NCBI RefSeq assembly: GCF_001428685.1
Contig: NZ_LMIK01000007.1
Coordinates: 187,662 to 251,661, forward strand
Direction: 5' to 3'
Length of the DNA stretch: 64,000 nt
Origin: Lysobacter sp. Root76
Lineage (GTDB): Bacteria; Pseudomonadota; Gammaproteobacteria; Xanthomonadales; Xanthomonadaceae
Within the stretch, counting starts at the first letter, position 1. Each line of letters opens with the position of its first letter. Below are positions 15,847 to 25,961 of the stretch, piece after piece. Below the pieces are notes generated by a model that was not told where the DNA came from, did not search any database, and saw only the letters and a list, made by a program, of their open reading frames with translations. The translations under genes were made by a program, and so were the position numbers.

Positions 15847-16154
15847 ATGGGCGACGGGTTCGTGGCGCTGTACATCTTCATGTTGGCGGCGATCGCCGGC
15901 CACGTGATCATCTCGCGGGTACCGGTGATCCTGCATACCCCGCTGATGTCGGGCTCCAACTTCATCCACGGCATCGTCCTGATCGGCGCGATGGTCGTGC
16001 TGGGCCACGCCGACACCACTTTGGAAAAAGCGATCGGCTTCGTCGCGGTGCTGCTGGGCGCGGGCAACGCCGCCGGCGGTTACGTGGTGACCGAACGCAT
16101 GCTGGAGATGTTCAAGGCCAGCAAGAAGCCGGCCGGCAAGTCCGGGGGCGCGGC

Positions 16155-16158
<4 letters not shown>
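15847..16158 (+). CDS. pntAb: NAD(P) transhydrogenase subunit alpha part 2 (PntAb, membrane)
   Basis: A 103-residue inner-membrane subunit with three transmembrane helices; GFVALYIFMLAAIAGHVIIS and TPLMSGSNFIHGIVLIGAM are the family's characteristic segments. It forms part of the proton channel of transhydrogenase with PntB. ATG 15847 has GGGGAAGG at 15834-15841; an ATG at 15832 is also in frame. The stop overlaps the pntB start by 4 nt. It lies about 4.5 kb from pntAa, with its own promoter region expected in 15712-15846, divergent from the sigma operon. Confidence 0.93.
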
Positions 16159-17588
<1,430 letters not shown>

Positions 17589-17640
17589 CCGCCCGGCCTG
17601 GAGGTTGCGCCGGCGCGAGCGCGGCGCACCTCGATCGGGC

Positions 17641-18114
17641 TTACTGGCCGCCGCGCACGCGCAGGGTCAGGCCCTTGAGGAAATTGCGCAGCAGCTGATC
17701 GCCGCAGGCGCGGTAGTTCTTGTGGTCGCTCTGGCGGAACAGCGCGCTCAGCTCCGGCTTGGAGACCGGGAAACCGGCGTCCGCGAACGCCTGGTGCATG
17801 TCGATGTCCTTCAGCTCGAACGCGACCCGCAGCTTCTTCAGCACCAGGTTGTTGGTGACGCGCTTTTCGAACGGGCGCGGCGGCAGGCTCTCGTCGCGGC
17901 CGCGGTAGTGATAGACCAGGCCGTCGAGGAAACGCGCGAGCACCGCGTCGTTGCATTCGGCATAGCCTTCGTCCTCGTCCTTCTTGAGGAAGGCCTGGAC
18001 CTGGGTCTTGTCGATGGCGTAGCCGGGGTCCGCGAGCTGGACCAGCTCGACGACCTTGTTGTCGCTGAGGTCGAGCATGTAACGGATGCTGCGTAGTACG
18101 TCGTTGCTGATCAT
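17641..18114 (-). CDS. DUF1456 family protein (YehS-like)
   Basis: A 157-residue cytoplasmic protein made of two tandem DUF1456 modules: the first has NDVLRSIRYMLDLSDNKVVEL and CNDAVLARFLDGLV, the second NLVLKKLRVAFELKD, FPVSKPELSALFR and CGDQLLRNFLKGL. The YehS family is broadly conserved in gammaproteobacteria with no known biochemical role; the repeated FLxGL and helix pattern suggests protein or nucleic-acid binding. It converges on pntB from the opposite strand, 52 bp away. Confidence 0.9.
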   Translation of the reverse strand: MISNDVLRSIRYMLDLSDNKVVELVQLADPGYAIDKTQVQAFLKKDEDEGYAECNDAVLARFLDGLVYHYRGRDESLPPRPFEKRVTNNLVLKKLRVAFELKDIDMHQAFADAGFPVSKPELSALFRQSDHKNYRACGDQLLRNFLKGLTLRVRGGQ

Positions 18115-18485
18115 TGCCTGTCCTGCCGAGCCGGGCCGGTGCTACCGGAGATGAAGTCTGCGGTGCCCGCTGGCCAGGGCGCCGGTGGCTGCTGCGTCTT
18201 CGCGTGCATCGCGGCCCGGCATGCGCCGGGACGTCCGCGAGACGGGATTTTCGCATTTCGGACGCGATCGGGCGCGCCGATATCGGTCCGGAACGGGTAT
18301 CGGACCGGTTTCGGGCGGGCTTGGACGAGTTTCGGGCGGGTCCGGGACGGGCTTTTCGGGCCGGACAGGGCGCTGGATTCGATGCCGGCGCGTCGAACGG
18401 CGGTCGGCGATGTGAATCCGAGGCGGGTACCGGCCCTACAAGGGCGGCGGCCGTCCCTGGCCACCGTCGGGGAATGCGCGGTCGC
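18115..18485 (-). other. Intergenic region without recognised gene
   Basis: A 371-bp gap between the P460 and DUF1456 genes, both on the minus strand. I see only short repeats of TTTCGGGCGGG and related strings around 18300-18360. The open minus-strand frame across it has no signal peptide, domain or ribosome site that I would trust. Confidence 0.5.
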
Positions 18486-19055
18486 TCAGCCCTGCAGTTC
18501 GCTGAAGACGTAGCCCTGGGCCTTGCGGTGTTCGTGACAGGCGGTGCAGCCGGCGCGCTGGCCGCTGTTGAGGCGGTCGGCGTCCGCGCCGGCGGCGAAC
18601 TCGGCGTAGCCCCAGCCGCCGGTGGCGGCGTAGCGGCGTGCGTCCTTGACCATGACGTCGACGTGGCGGCGTGGGCCCTGATCGATGCTGCCGTCGGGCG
18701 TGACGCGGGTTTCGAACAGGTCGTAGGCCAGCATCGAGCCGTCGGCGAAGCGGCCGTCGCGGTAGCCGGCCAGGGCCAGTTCGTTGGCATAGATGTGGTG
18801 CAGGCCGCCATAGCTGGCGAAGGCCGGGTGGCCGGCGGGGATCAGGCCGCTCTTGATGTGGGTCCAGCGCGTATAGCCCTGCGGGAAGGCGATCGGCGCG
18901 TGCGCGGCGGCTTCGGCTGAGGTGAGGTCGGCTGAGGTGGGTTCGGGCGCGGCGTAGCCGGCCGAGATCGCCAGACCCGAGCCGAGCGCACCGGTCACGA
19001 CCAACGCCAGCGCGATCACCGTGCGGCGGCGCGGTGCCGCGGTATCAGCGCGCAT
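18486..19055 (-). CDS. Cytochrome P460 family c-type heme protein
   Basis: A 189-residue exported protein with an N-terminal signal/anchor (TVIALALVVTGALGSGLAIS), a P460-fold domain (PQGYTRWTHIKSGLI, FASYGGLHHIYANELA) and a C-terminal heme c site CTACH (Cys170, Cys173, His174) followed by HRKAQGYVFSELQG. P460 proteins have an unusual Lys-crosslinked heme and in nitrifiers oxidise hydroxylamine to N2O; homologues in heterotrophs are poorly understood and may handle NO or hydroxylamine. The start overlaps the stop of the preceding membrane-protein gene by 11 nt, so they form a translationally coupled pair. Confidence 0.9.
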   Translation of the reverse strand: MRADTAAPRRRTVIALALVVTGALGSGLAISAGYAAPEPTSADLTSAEAAAHAPIAFPQGYTRWTHIKSGLIPAGHPAFASYGGLHHIYANELALAGYRDGRFADGSMLAYDLFETRVTPDGSIDQGPRRHVDVMVKDARRYAATGGWGYAEFAAGADADRLNSGQRAGCTACHEHRKAQGYVFSELQG

Positions 19056-19566
19056 CGGCGGCGAGCCCCTGGCCGTGGGCGCGATCGCCGCCGGCGAAAC
19101 CGCGGCGCACGATCAGCGCGATCGGCAGGCCGACCAGCAGCGCGTGGGCGACGATGCTGCATGCGATCCACAAGGTATTGGCGGCGGCCGGGCCGGGCAA
19201 GGCCGACAGCGGCACCACGACGTAGGTCATCAGCACGTACAGCAGCAGGCCGTACAGCAGGCCGTAGCGCACCGGACGTGCGACCAGCGCCGGCCAGCGG
19301 CGCGCGACCAGGGCGTAGGCCGCGGCCATCATCGTGGCGATGAAGTAGTGCAGGACCAGACCCAGCGCAGCGCTGGCGTTGCCGCCGCCGAACGCGTCCT
19401 TGCCGAGCACGCCGGCGGCGATGCTCTGGCCGATGCGCTGCGCGGGCACGCCTTTCAGTCCCCAGAAGGTGGTGGCGTAGACGATATCCAGGGTGCCGGC
19501 GACCAGGCCGGCGGCGAGCACGCACAGCAGCAGGCTGCGGGTGGTGGGCATAGCGGAGCGGGGCAT
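19045..19566 (-). CDS. Four-helix membrane protein (YagU/DUF1440-like)
   Basis: A 173-residue integral membrane protein with four helices: N-terminal LLLCVLAAGLVAGTLDIVYA, then LVLHYFIATMMAAAYALVA, YGLLYGLLLYVLMTYVVVPLS and SIVAHALLVGLPIALIV. The pattern (GTLDI, HYFIA, PLSALP, HALLVGLPIA) fits the YagU-like family of inner-membrane proteins of unknown function. ATG 19566 has GAGGACC upstream on the coding strand. It is encoded between an AraC regulator and the cytochrome P460 gene, all on one strand. Confidence 0.82.
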   Translation of the reverse strand: MPRSAMPTTRSLLLCVLAAGLVAGTLDIVYATTFWGLKGVPAQRIGQSIAAGVLGKDAFGGGNASAALGLVLHYFIATMMAAAYALVARRWPALVARPVRYGLLYGLLLYVLMTYVVVPLSALPGPAAANTLWIACSIVAHALLVGLPIALIVRRGFAGGDRAHGQGLAADAR

Positions 19567-19621
19567 GCGGTGGTCCTCGTCGGGGTTGCGGCGGTCGGTG
19601 CGATGGTTCGTGGGAGCGGGC

Positions 19622-20509
19622 TCAGGCGGCCTGCGGTTCGGCGCATTCCATCCGCCGCGCCTCGGTCGCGGTCAGGCCGAAGGAATGCTTGAAGGCGCGG
19701 CAGAACGCACTCTGACTTTCGAAGCCCAGGGCCTCAGTGATCTCGCACACCGGCATGCGGGTCTCGCGGACCATGCGCCAGGCGCGGTCGGAGCGCAGGC
19801 GCGCGGCGTATTCGGTCGGGGTTTCGTCGAACACGTCGCGGTAGATGCGGATCAGGTGGCAGGGCGAGTAGCTCGCGCTGCGCGCCAGCCGTGCCAGGTC
19901 CAGGCGCGCGTCGGGATGACGGCGGATCAGGTGCTGCACGCGCAACAGGCGCAGCAGGGTCTGCTGGCGCCGCCGCAGGGTGCGGCCGCTGCAGCGCTGC
20001 AGGCGCTGGTGCAGGTCGCGTTGCTGGTCGATCAGGGCCGCGCACAAGGCTTCCAGCAAGGGCTCGATGTCGTCCTCGACGTCGCGCGCGCGTCGCGCCA
20101 GGCGCACGGTCAGGCGCCGCAGGTCGCGGCTGGACGCGCCTTCCCAGGGGAACAGGTCGGCGCCGCCGCTGTCCGCAGGGCCGTCCTCGCCGTGGCGGTT
20201 GGTGCGCAGGTAGCGCGCCCAGGCCGCCTGCGAGCCGGCCAGGGCCAGCCAGCCGCAGGGCTGGCGCGCGCTGCAGCGCAGGGGGCCTTCGCGCCAGACC
20301 TGGGCATGGCCCGCGTCGATCTCCCAGCTGCTGTCCTGGGCTTCGCAGCGCAGCCGGCCCGACAGCGGCAGGCAGAACGAAATCCACTGCGCCGGCAGTT
20401 CCAGTTGCGCGCCGCGTGCCGAGGCGCGCAGCAGGTGCAGGGCGTCGCCGCTGGCGGCGCTGAGGTCGAGGTTTTCGGCGAAGCGGAGGGGGTGGTAGCG
20501 CAGGTTCAC
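19622..20509 (-). CDS. AraC family transcriptional regulator
   Basis: A 295-residue regulator with an N-terminal cupin-like sensing region (about 1-170) and a C-terminal double helix-turn-helix (about 190-290: LARLARSASYSPCHLIRIYRD, then VCEITEALGFESQSAFCRAF). The second motif is the canonical AraC signature. It lies 55 bp upstream of the membrane protein/P460 pair and probably controls it. Two CCAAT-type repeats lie in its own upstream region (20585-20615). Confidence 0.9.
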   Translation of the reverse strand: MNLRYHPLRFAENLDLSAASGDALHLLRASARGAQLELPAQWISFCLPLSGRLRCEAQDSSWEIDAGHAQVWREGPLRCSARQPCGWLALAGSQAAWARYLRTNRHGEDGPADSGGADLFPWEGASSRDLRRLTVRLARRARDVEDDIEPLLEALCAALIDQQRDLHQRLQRCSGRTLRRRQQTLLRLLRVQHLIRRHPDARLDLARLARSASYSPCHLIRIYRDVFDETPTEYAARLRSDRAWRMVRETRMPVCEITEALGFESQSAFCRAFKHSFGLTATEARRMECAEPQAA

Positions 20510-20584
20510 GGGGGGCTCTCGCGATTCGAAGGCGCTTCCGGCGCCGTTGCGATCACCCTACCCAGCGTTGCGCGCGGGCTGGAG

Positions 20585-20615
20585 GACCAATTGTCGCGAA
20601 CGCGATGGAGCCAAT
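20585..20615. promoter_or_regulatory. Two CCAAT-type repeats upstream of the AraC gene
   Basis: GACCAAT (20585-20591) and GAGCCAAT (20608-20615) lie 24 bp apart about 75-105 bp upstream of the AraC start. The inverse form ATTGGTC occurs twice, and GAGCCAATCGG once, in the receptor/MocR control region at 24080-24165. The string ATGGAGCCAATCGG is common to both regions. They may be binding sites of the same regulator. Confidence 0.4.
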
Positions 20616-20851
20616 CGGAAGCCGCTGCGGGATCCGAAAAAGAGCCCGGGAAATATTCCCGGGCATGCCTGCGGACGGTGGCTGCGCTGTGCCGTGGTTT
20701 CGTGCGTGCCGGACTAGCGTCGACCTTGCTTCGAGAGAGAGAGGGAGCACCGCGGACGCCGCAAATGGTGGTCGCGGCGCGGCCCCGGCGCTGTTCCGCG
20801 GGCGCCCGCCCGGATCGACGCGGGCTGTCGTTCGGCTGTGCCGAAGACGCG

Positions 20852-20878
20852 AAAAAAAGCGGCCCCTCGCGGGGCCGC
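20852..20878 (-). terminator. Intrinsic terminator after the TonB-dependent receptor gene
   Basis: On the minus strand, GCGGCCCC / GGGGCCGC stem with 4-nt loop (20859-20878) followed by seven T (20858-20852). It lies 26 bp past the receptor stop codon. Confidence 0.92.
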
Positions 20879-20904
20879 CTGTGTCGCAGGGTTTTTGCGT
20901 GGGC

Positions 20905-23900
20905 TCAGAACTTCTGGGTGTAGCGGAAGTAGATGAAGCGTCCGGGCACCTCGTAGGCCGCGTCGAAGCTGTTGGCGAAGGCCTGCACCGAGCGCGGCGG
21001 GTCCTTGTCGAACACGTTGTTGACGCCGATGGTGACCTTGGAGTTCCAGGGCGTGTTCCAGTACACGCTGGCGTCGTGGTAGGTGGTCGCGCCGATCTTG
21101 TTCTCGGCCTCGGCCATCGAGCGGATCGCGTCGCCGCCGGCTTCGCCGTCCCAGACGCCGTTGTTGTTGAGGTCGACCGGGATGGGAATGATGCGGTCGG
21201 GGTCCGAACACAGGAAGCTGTAGCCGTAGTCGACCATGGCCTGGCAGCGCTCGTCCTGGTGCGAGAAGTAACGCACGTTCCAGGTCGCGCCGAAGTCGCC
21301 CTTCTCCCAACGCGCCATCAGGTTGGAGCGGATGCGCCAGCTGTTGCTGCCGGTGATGTATTCGCCGGGTTCGTTGGCGGATTCGTCGATCGGCCAGTCC
21401 TCCACGCGCTGACCGATGCGCGGCACGTCGTTGAGGCGCTCGCCGAAGATGCCGTCGTCGTCGAGGTCGCTCTCGGACTTGGCGACATAGGTGGTGTCCC
21501 AGTTGAAGCTGAACTTGCCCCAGCGGGTTTCCGGCAGCTTGTAGTTGACGGTCATGTCGAAGCCTTCCGTGCGCAGGCCGCCGATGTTGACCGGCTGCGA
21601 CAGCAAGGTGGCGACCGCGCCGCCGGGCGCGCGGGTGTAGTTGCAGAAGCGCTGGACGTTGCCGACCACGCATTCGTCCAGGATGAACTGGCCGGTCGGC
21701 GCGACCAGGGCGTTGTCGATGTCGATCTTCCACCAGTCCAGGGTGACGTCGAAGCCTTCCAGCCAGCTCGGGCTGTAGACGAAGCCCAGGGTGGTCGATT
21801 CGCTGCTTTCCGGCTCCAGCAGCGGGTTGCCGCTGACGTTGATGCGGATCTGCGGATTGCCCTGGTCGTAGCCGCCCGGGGTCACGCCTTGTGCCAGGCA
21901 GCGCGCCTGAGCGGCGGGCGAGAGGTTGGGGAAGCGCGCCAGGTTGCAGGGATCGGCGATGGTCGGGAACGAGTCGGCGCTGCCGGCGAACAGCTCCACG
22001 ATCGCCGGGGCGCGGAAGCCCTCGGACCAGTTGCCGCGGATCAGCAGGTCGTCGGTCGGCTTCCAGCGGAAACCGAACTTGCTGTTGAGCGTGTCGCCGA
22101 CGTTGCTGTAATCCGAATAGCGGGTCGCGATCGAGAAATCCAAGAGCTTGGCGAACGGCATGTCGGCCAGCACCGGTACCGCCAGTTCCAGGTAGGCCTC
22201 GTCCAGCGAGAAGCCGCCGGAGATCGGCGCGGCCGCGTTGCCGGTGGTGTTGCCGGAGGCGATCAGGGCGTCGGGCTGGAAGTAGCCGCTCTCGGCGCGA
22301 TGTTCCAGGCCGAACGAGAACGCCAGCGGGCCGCCGGGCAGGTTGAACAGGTCGCCGCCGATGTTGGCGTAGTAGGTCTTCTGCTTGAAACCGACCGCGT
22401 CGTGGGCGACGAAGGTCGAGTAGGCCAGCATCTCGGGCGTGATCGACCCGACCGCGCCGAGCAGGTTCATCGGCACGCAGCCCAGGATGATCGAGGTCGC
22501 GTCGCCGGGATTGCTGACGCAGATCGGTCGGCCGCTGGTGGCGCGGCCGGCGACGGTGTCGATCATCGACGGACCCAGCGCGTTCTTCAGCGCGAGCAGG
22601 TTGAACAGGCCGTCGGTGACGGTGTTCTGCTTGTTCTCGCCGTAGAAGTAGCCGGCCTCCCAGTCGAACGGCTTGTCGGCGAAGTTGAGCGTGCCTTCGA
22701 AGCCCAGGTTGGTGGCGAAGGTGTCGATGTCCTGGCGGAACGAGCGCCCGCCGGTCTCGATCGCGCGGCGCTGGATGCGCGAGACGGTGGTGCCGAACGG
22801 GTTGTACAGGCTGTCCGGGCTGATCGTGACCGTCCGCGGCTGCAGACCCGCACCCGGCCCGCTGCCCAGCACGATCGGCATCGCCGCCAGCAATTGCTCG
22901 GAGCGGCGATTGTTGTAGGTCACGGTGGTCAGGAAGCGCAGGTTGTCGGTGATGTCGAGCGAACCCGAGGCGAACACCGAGCGCCGTTCCTGCGGGGTCA
23001 GCAGGTAGTTGTTGGGTGCGAAGTTGTAGAGGTCGTCGCCGGTGCGGTTGCGCCAGTTCGTGCCCGACTGGCCGTCGTTGTAGGTGAACTGGCCGGTGGT
23101 GCCGTTGGGACGGGTTTCGGGGACCGAGCAGGTGCCGAAGATCGGATCGAAGGTGCCGGTGCACAGGGCGAAGCGGCCGTTGGGCGTGGTCGAACTGCCG
23201 AAGGCGTTGCCGGTGCCGTGGACCGGCTCCTTGGAAATCTCGCGGTCGCCGGCCAGCACCGGCTCTTCCTTGACGTAGGCCAGGCCGAGCATCGCGGTCC
23301 AGCGGTCGGAGGCGGCGCCGACGGTGAAATCGAACGACTCGCGGTAACCGTCGCCGTCGGCGTAGGTGCCGATGAAGGCGTTGGCTTCGGCGCCTTCGTA
23401 GTTCTGGCGCAGGATCACGTTGACCACGCCGGCGATGGCGTCGGAACCGTAGATGGTCGAAGCGCCGTCCTTCAGCACTTCGATGCGTTCGACCGCGGCG
23501 GTCGGGATGGTGTTGAGATCGACCACGCCGCCCAGGCCGGCGCCGCCGACCCAGCGCTTGCCGTTGACCAGGACCAGGGTGCGGTTGGCGCCGAGATTGC
23601 GCAGATCGACCTGGGTCTGGCCGTCGCCGCCGTTGTTGACGGTGCTGTTGATCGCCGATCCGTTGGCGGTGATGTTCTGGATCACGTCGCCGATCGAGGT
23701 CAGGCCCTGCGAGCTGATGTCTTCGCGGCTCAAGGAGAAGATCGGCTGCGAGGTTTCGATGTCGGTGCGCTTGATGCGCGAGCCGGTCACTTCGATCCGG
23801 TCCAGGGTGGTCGCCTGGGTTTCTTCCGCGGCCTGGGCGTGGGCCGCCAGCGGCAGCGCCGCGCTGGAAACGGCGGCGCTGGCGAACAGCGCTCGTCGGA

Positions 23901-23928
23901 TGGCGTGACTGAGGGTATGCGAGGGCAT
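20905..23928 (-). CDS. TonB-dependent outer-membrane receptor
   Basis: A 1007-residue receptor with a signal peptide (to about residue 33, AHAQAAEE), TonB-box region TLDRIEVTGSRIKR, plug domain (about 45-165: VQVDLRNLG-like GQTQVDLRNLGANRTLVLV, GSDAIAGVVNVILR) and a 22-strand barrel ending in the typical FRYTQKF. Extracellular segments carry several Cys pairs. The N-terminal ITGSRIKR style and NPDSL loops place it with the large xanthomonad family of receptors for plant- or peptide-derived compounds; ligand unknown. It is divergent from a MocR-type regulator that probably controls it. No Cys-rich iron-siderophore feature or FecR/sigma pair is nearby. Confidence 0.95.
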   Translation of the reverse strand: MPSHTLSHAIRRALFASAAVSSAALPLAAHAQAAEETQATTLDRIEVTGSRIKRTDIETSQPIFSLSREDISSQGLTSIGDVIQNITANGSAINSTVNNGGDGQTQVDLRNLGANRTLVLVNGKRWVGGAGLGGVVDLNTIPTAAVERIEVLKDGASTIYGSDAIAGVVNVILRQNYEGAEANAFIGTYADGDGYRESFDFTVGAASDRWTAMLGLAYVKEEPVLAGDREISKEPVHGTGNAFGSSTTPNGRFALCTGTFDPIFGTCSVPETRPNGTTGQFTYNDGQSGTNWRNRTGDDLYNFAPNNYLLTPQERRSVFASGSLDITDNLRFLTTVTYNNRRSEQLLAAMPIVLGSGPGAGLQPRTVTISPDSLYNPFGTTVSRIQRRAIETGGRSFRQDIDTFATNLGFEGTLNFADKPFDWEAGYFYGENKQNTVTDGLFNLLALKNALGPSMIDTVAGRATSGRPICVSNPGDATSIILGCVPMNLLGAVGSITPEMLAYSTFVAHDAVGFKQKTYYANIGGDLFNLPGGPLAFSFGLEHRAESGYFQPDALIASGNTTGNAAAPISGGFSLDEAYLELAVPVLADMPFAKLLDFSIATRYSDYSNVGDTLNSKFGFRWKPTDDLLIRGNWSEGFRAPAIVELFAGSADSFPTIADPCNLARFPNLSPAAQARCLAQGVTPGGYDQGNPQIRINVSGNPLLEPESSESTTLGFVYSPSWLEGFDVTLDWWKIDIDNALVAPTGQFILDECVVGNVQRFCNYTRAPGGAVATLLSQPVNIGGLRTEGFDMTVNYKLPETRWGKFSFNWDTTYVAKSESDLDDDGIFGERLNDVPRIGQRVEDWPIDESANEPGEYITGSNSWRIRSNLMARWEKGDFGATWNVRYFSHQDERCQAMVDYGYSFLCSDPDRIIPIPVDLNNNGVWDGEAGGDAIRSMAEAENKIGATTYHDASVYWNTPWNSKVTIGVNNVFDKDPPRSVQAFANSFDAAYEVPGRFIYFRYTQKF

Positions 23929-24079
23929 TGCGATAACTCCGCTGAGTAAGGGCCATGCGTTGGCCGGCTCAGTGAAATTACGAATCCTTAACTATCGGCG
24001 TTGCGCGGTCCGCGACTGAAAAGCTATGCCGGACTCGTGCGGTGACTGCGCGGATGTGGCGATTTGTGTTGACGCTCCC

Positions 24080-24162
24080 ATTGGTCATGTTGTGCCGGCA
24101 TCATCCCGCCCGATAGATTGGTCGCCGGGCGGATCGGACGCGCCCGCATCCATGGAGCCAAT
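24080..24162. promoter_or_regulatory. Repeated ATTGGTC/GAGCCAAT motifs between receptor and MocR regulator
   Basis: ATTGGTC occurs at 24080-24086 and 24117-24123 (37 bp apart) and the inverse-type GAGCCAAT at 24155-24162, just ahead of the MocR start. MocR/GabR/PdxR regulators bind short direct repeats near their own genes, so this is a reasonable candidate operator. The divergent promoters of both genes must lie in 23929-24173. Confidence 0.45.
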
Positions 24163-24173
24163 CGGGACCTCCC

Positions 24174-25616
24174 ATGCATCTGCAGCTAGACGGACGCGGC
24201 CCGCTGCAAGGCCAGCTGGTGCGCGCGCTCAAGGACGCCGTGCTGTCGGGACGCGTCGCCCAGGGCGTGCGCTTTCCGCCCACGCGCGCGCTCGCGCAAC
24301 AGCTGGCGGTGTCGCGCAACACCGTGCTGGCGGCGTACGAGCAACTGCGCGCCGAGGGTTTCATGCAGGGGCGGATCGGTTCGGGCAGTTACGTCGCCAC
24401 GCCGATCACTCCGGCCGCGCCGGCGGCCCGGCCGGCCGAACGCGGCCTGGCCCAGACCGACTACATCCGCCGCCTGCGCGCCTGCCACGATCACGCGCAC
24501 ATGCCCGGGCGCCGGGTCGAGGGCGCGCGCTACAGCTTCCAGTACGGCGTGCCGTTCACCAATCCGCTGCTGACTTCGGCCTGGTCGCGCGCGCTGGCGC
24601 ACTCGGCGCTGTATACGCCGCCGACCTATCCGACCGCGCACGGCAACCCGGCCCTGCGCGCCGCGGCCAGCGAATACATCGCGCACCGGCGTGGCGTGAT
24701 CTGCTCGCCCGAGGACGTGATCATCGTCGCCGGCACCCAGCAGGCGATGAGCCTGACCGCACGCGTACTGCTCGATCCGGGCGATGCGGCGGTGATCGAG
24801 GAGCCGCAATACTTCGCCACGCGCGAAGCGCTGTACACCCACGGCGCGCGCCTGGTCCCGGTCGCGATCGATCGCGAAGGCCTGCGCACCGGCGATCTGC
24901 CCGACGAACCGCCGCGGCTGATCTGCGTGACTCCCTCGCATCAGTTCCCGACCGGCGCGCTGATGTCGTTGCCGCGACGGCTGGCCTTGCTGGACTACGC
25001 CCGCCGCCACGACTGCTGGATCTTCGAGGACGACTACGACGGCGAATTCCGCTACGACGCGCAGCCGCACGCGGCGCTGCGCTCGCTCGACGAATGCGGG
25101 CGGGTGGTCTACGTCGGCAGCTTCTCCAAGGTGCTGTTTCCGTCGTTGCGGCTGGGCTACATCGTGGTGCCGCCGAGCCTGCGCGACGATTTCATCGCGG
25201 CCAAATGGGTCGACGATTTCGGCTCGCCCGGGATCGAGCAGGCGGCGTTGGCGCAGTTCATGGCCGACGGCAGTTTCGAGCGCCACCTGCGCCGCACCGG
25301 CAAGACCTTGAAGCAGCGCCGCGCGGCTTTGCTCGACGGCTTGCGCACGCGTTGTGGCGAGCACATCGAGATCGAGGATTCGCATGCGGGCATGCACTTG
25401 CTGGTATGGCTGCGCGGGCGCGACGCGGCCCAGGGCGAGGCGCTGATCGCGCATGCGGCGACGCGTGCGCTGGGCTTGTACTCGATCGCGCCGTATTACC
25501 TGCATGCGCCGGATCGTGCCGGTCTGCTGATGGGGTTCGGGGCGATGTCGGTGGCGGAGATCGGGGAGGCGGCCAGGTTGTTTGGGGAGTGTTTGAGGGA
25601 GGTGGGGGGTGGGTGA
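24174..25616 (+). CDS. MocR-type regulator (GntR DNA-binding domain fused to PLP aminotransferase fold)
   Basis: A 480-residue MocR/PdxR-like regulator. The GntR winged helix covers about residues 5-75 (ALKDAVLSGRVAQGVRFPPTR, LAVSRNTVLAAYEQL), and the rest is a class I aminotransferase domain whose PLP-binding Lys319 sits in VGSFSKVLFPSLRLGY; FEDDYDGEFRYD is the usual PLP-contact segment. Such proteins sense an amino-containing ligand through PLP. Being divergent from a TonB-dependent receptor gene suggests control of uptake of that ligand. ATG 24174 gives a normal N-terminus. Confidence 0.93.
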   Translation: MHLQLDGRGPLQGQLVRALKDAVLSGRVAQGVRFPPTRALAQQLAVSRNTVLAAYEQLRAEGFMQGRIGSGSYVATPITPAAPAARPAERGLAQTDYIRRLRACHDHAHMPGRRVEGARYSFQYGVPFTNPLLTSAWSRALAHSALYTPPTYPTAHGNPALRAAASEYIAHRRGVICSPEDVIIVAGTQQAMSLTARVLLDPGDAAVIEEPQYFATREALYTHGARLVPVAIDREGLRTGDLPDEPPRLICVTPSHQFPTGALMSLPRRLALLDYARRHDCWIFEDDYDGEFRYDAQPHAALRSLDECGRVVYVGSFSKVLFPSLRLGYIVVPPSLRDDFIAAKWVDDFGSPGIEQAALAQFMADGSFERHLRRTGKTLKQRRAALLDGLRTRCGEHIEIEDSHAGMHLLVWLRGRDAAQGEALIAHAATRALGLYSIAPYYLHAPDRAGLLMGFGAMSVAEIGEAARLFGECLREVGGG

Positions 25617-25619
25617 GGT

Positions 25620-25707
25620 TGCCTCTGCTTCTGCCTCTGCCTCTGCTTCCTACCTTCTACCTTCTACCTTCTGCTTTCTGCTTTCTGCTTTCTGCTTTCT
25701 GCTTTCT
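25620..25707 (+). repeat. Pyrimidine-rich microsatellite (CTTTCTG / CCTCTGC units)
   Basis: Starting just past the MocR stop, the plus strand runs through units of CCTCTG, then ACCTTCT three times, then GCTTTCT about six times. It is a simple tandem array with a strong purine/pyrimidine strand bias; no coding potential seen. It leads straight into the first REP element. Confidence 0.8.
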
Positions 25708-25919
25708 GTGGGAGCGGCGTGAGCCGCGATCGCGAATTCCGTTTGCTGCGCTGCTTTCGTTCTTAAGCAACAGCTTCCGCCGCTGCGCGAGCGGACCACT
25801 TTCTCTTGCCACCCGCCTTGGGGTAGGAGCGGCGTAAGCCGCGACCGCGACCTTCGGCTGCCGCGCTGGCTTCGATTCGGATTGGCTTCGCTTTCTGTGG
25901 GAGCGGCGTAAGCCGCGAT
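25708..25919 (+). repeat. Three REP elements (GTGGGAGCGGCGTRAGCCGCGA)
   Basis: Copies at 25708-25730, 25823-25844 and 25897-25919, all on the plus strand, with a GTGG or GTAG head followed by the hairpin-forming GAGCGGCGT-AGCCGCGA. The same element recurs at 30.9, 42.0, 45.4 and 47.8 kb. Such GTAG-type REPs are usually spread by RAYT transposases (IS200/IS605-related TnpA-REP); no RAYT gene is present in this window. Confidence 0.85.
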
Positions 25920-25961
25920 TGCGAATCCCAGCTACTTCGTTGGTTTCGTTCTTAAGCAACA

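Noticed and set aside
18111..18464. 117-codon minus-strand frame upstream of the DUF1456 gene
   Set aside because: Pro/Arg/Ser-rich, no recognised domain or signal, and it overlaps the start of the DUF1456 gene.
20605..23949. Very long plus-strand open frame (over 1100 codons) opposite the TonB-dependent receptor
   Set aside because: It is the antisense shadow of a GC-rich gene; its product is a low-complexity Val/Ala/Arg/Gly sequence without domain or signal, while the minus strand encodes an unmistakable receptor.
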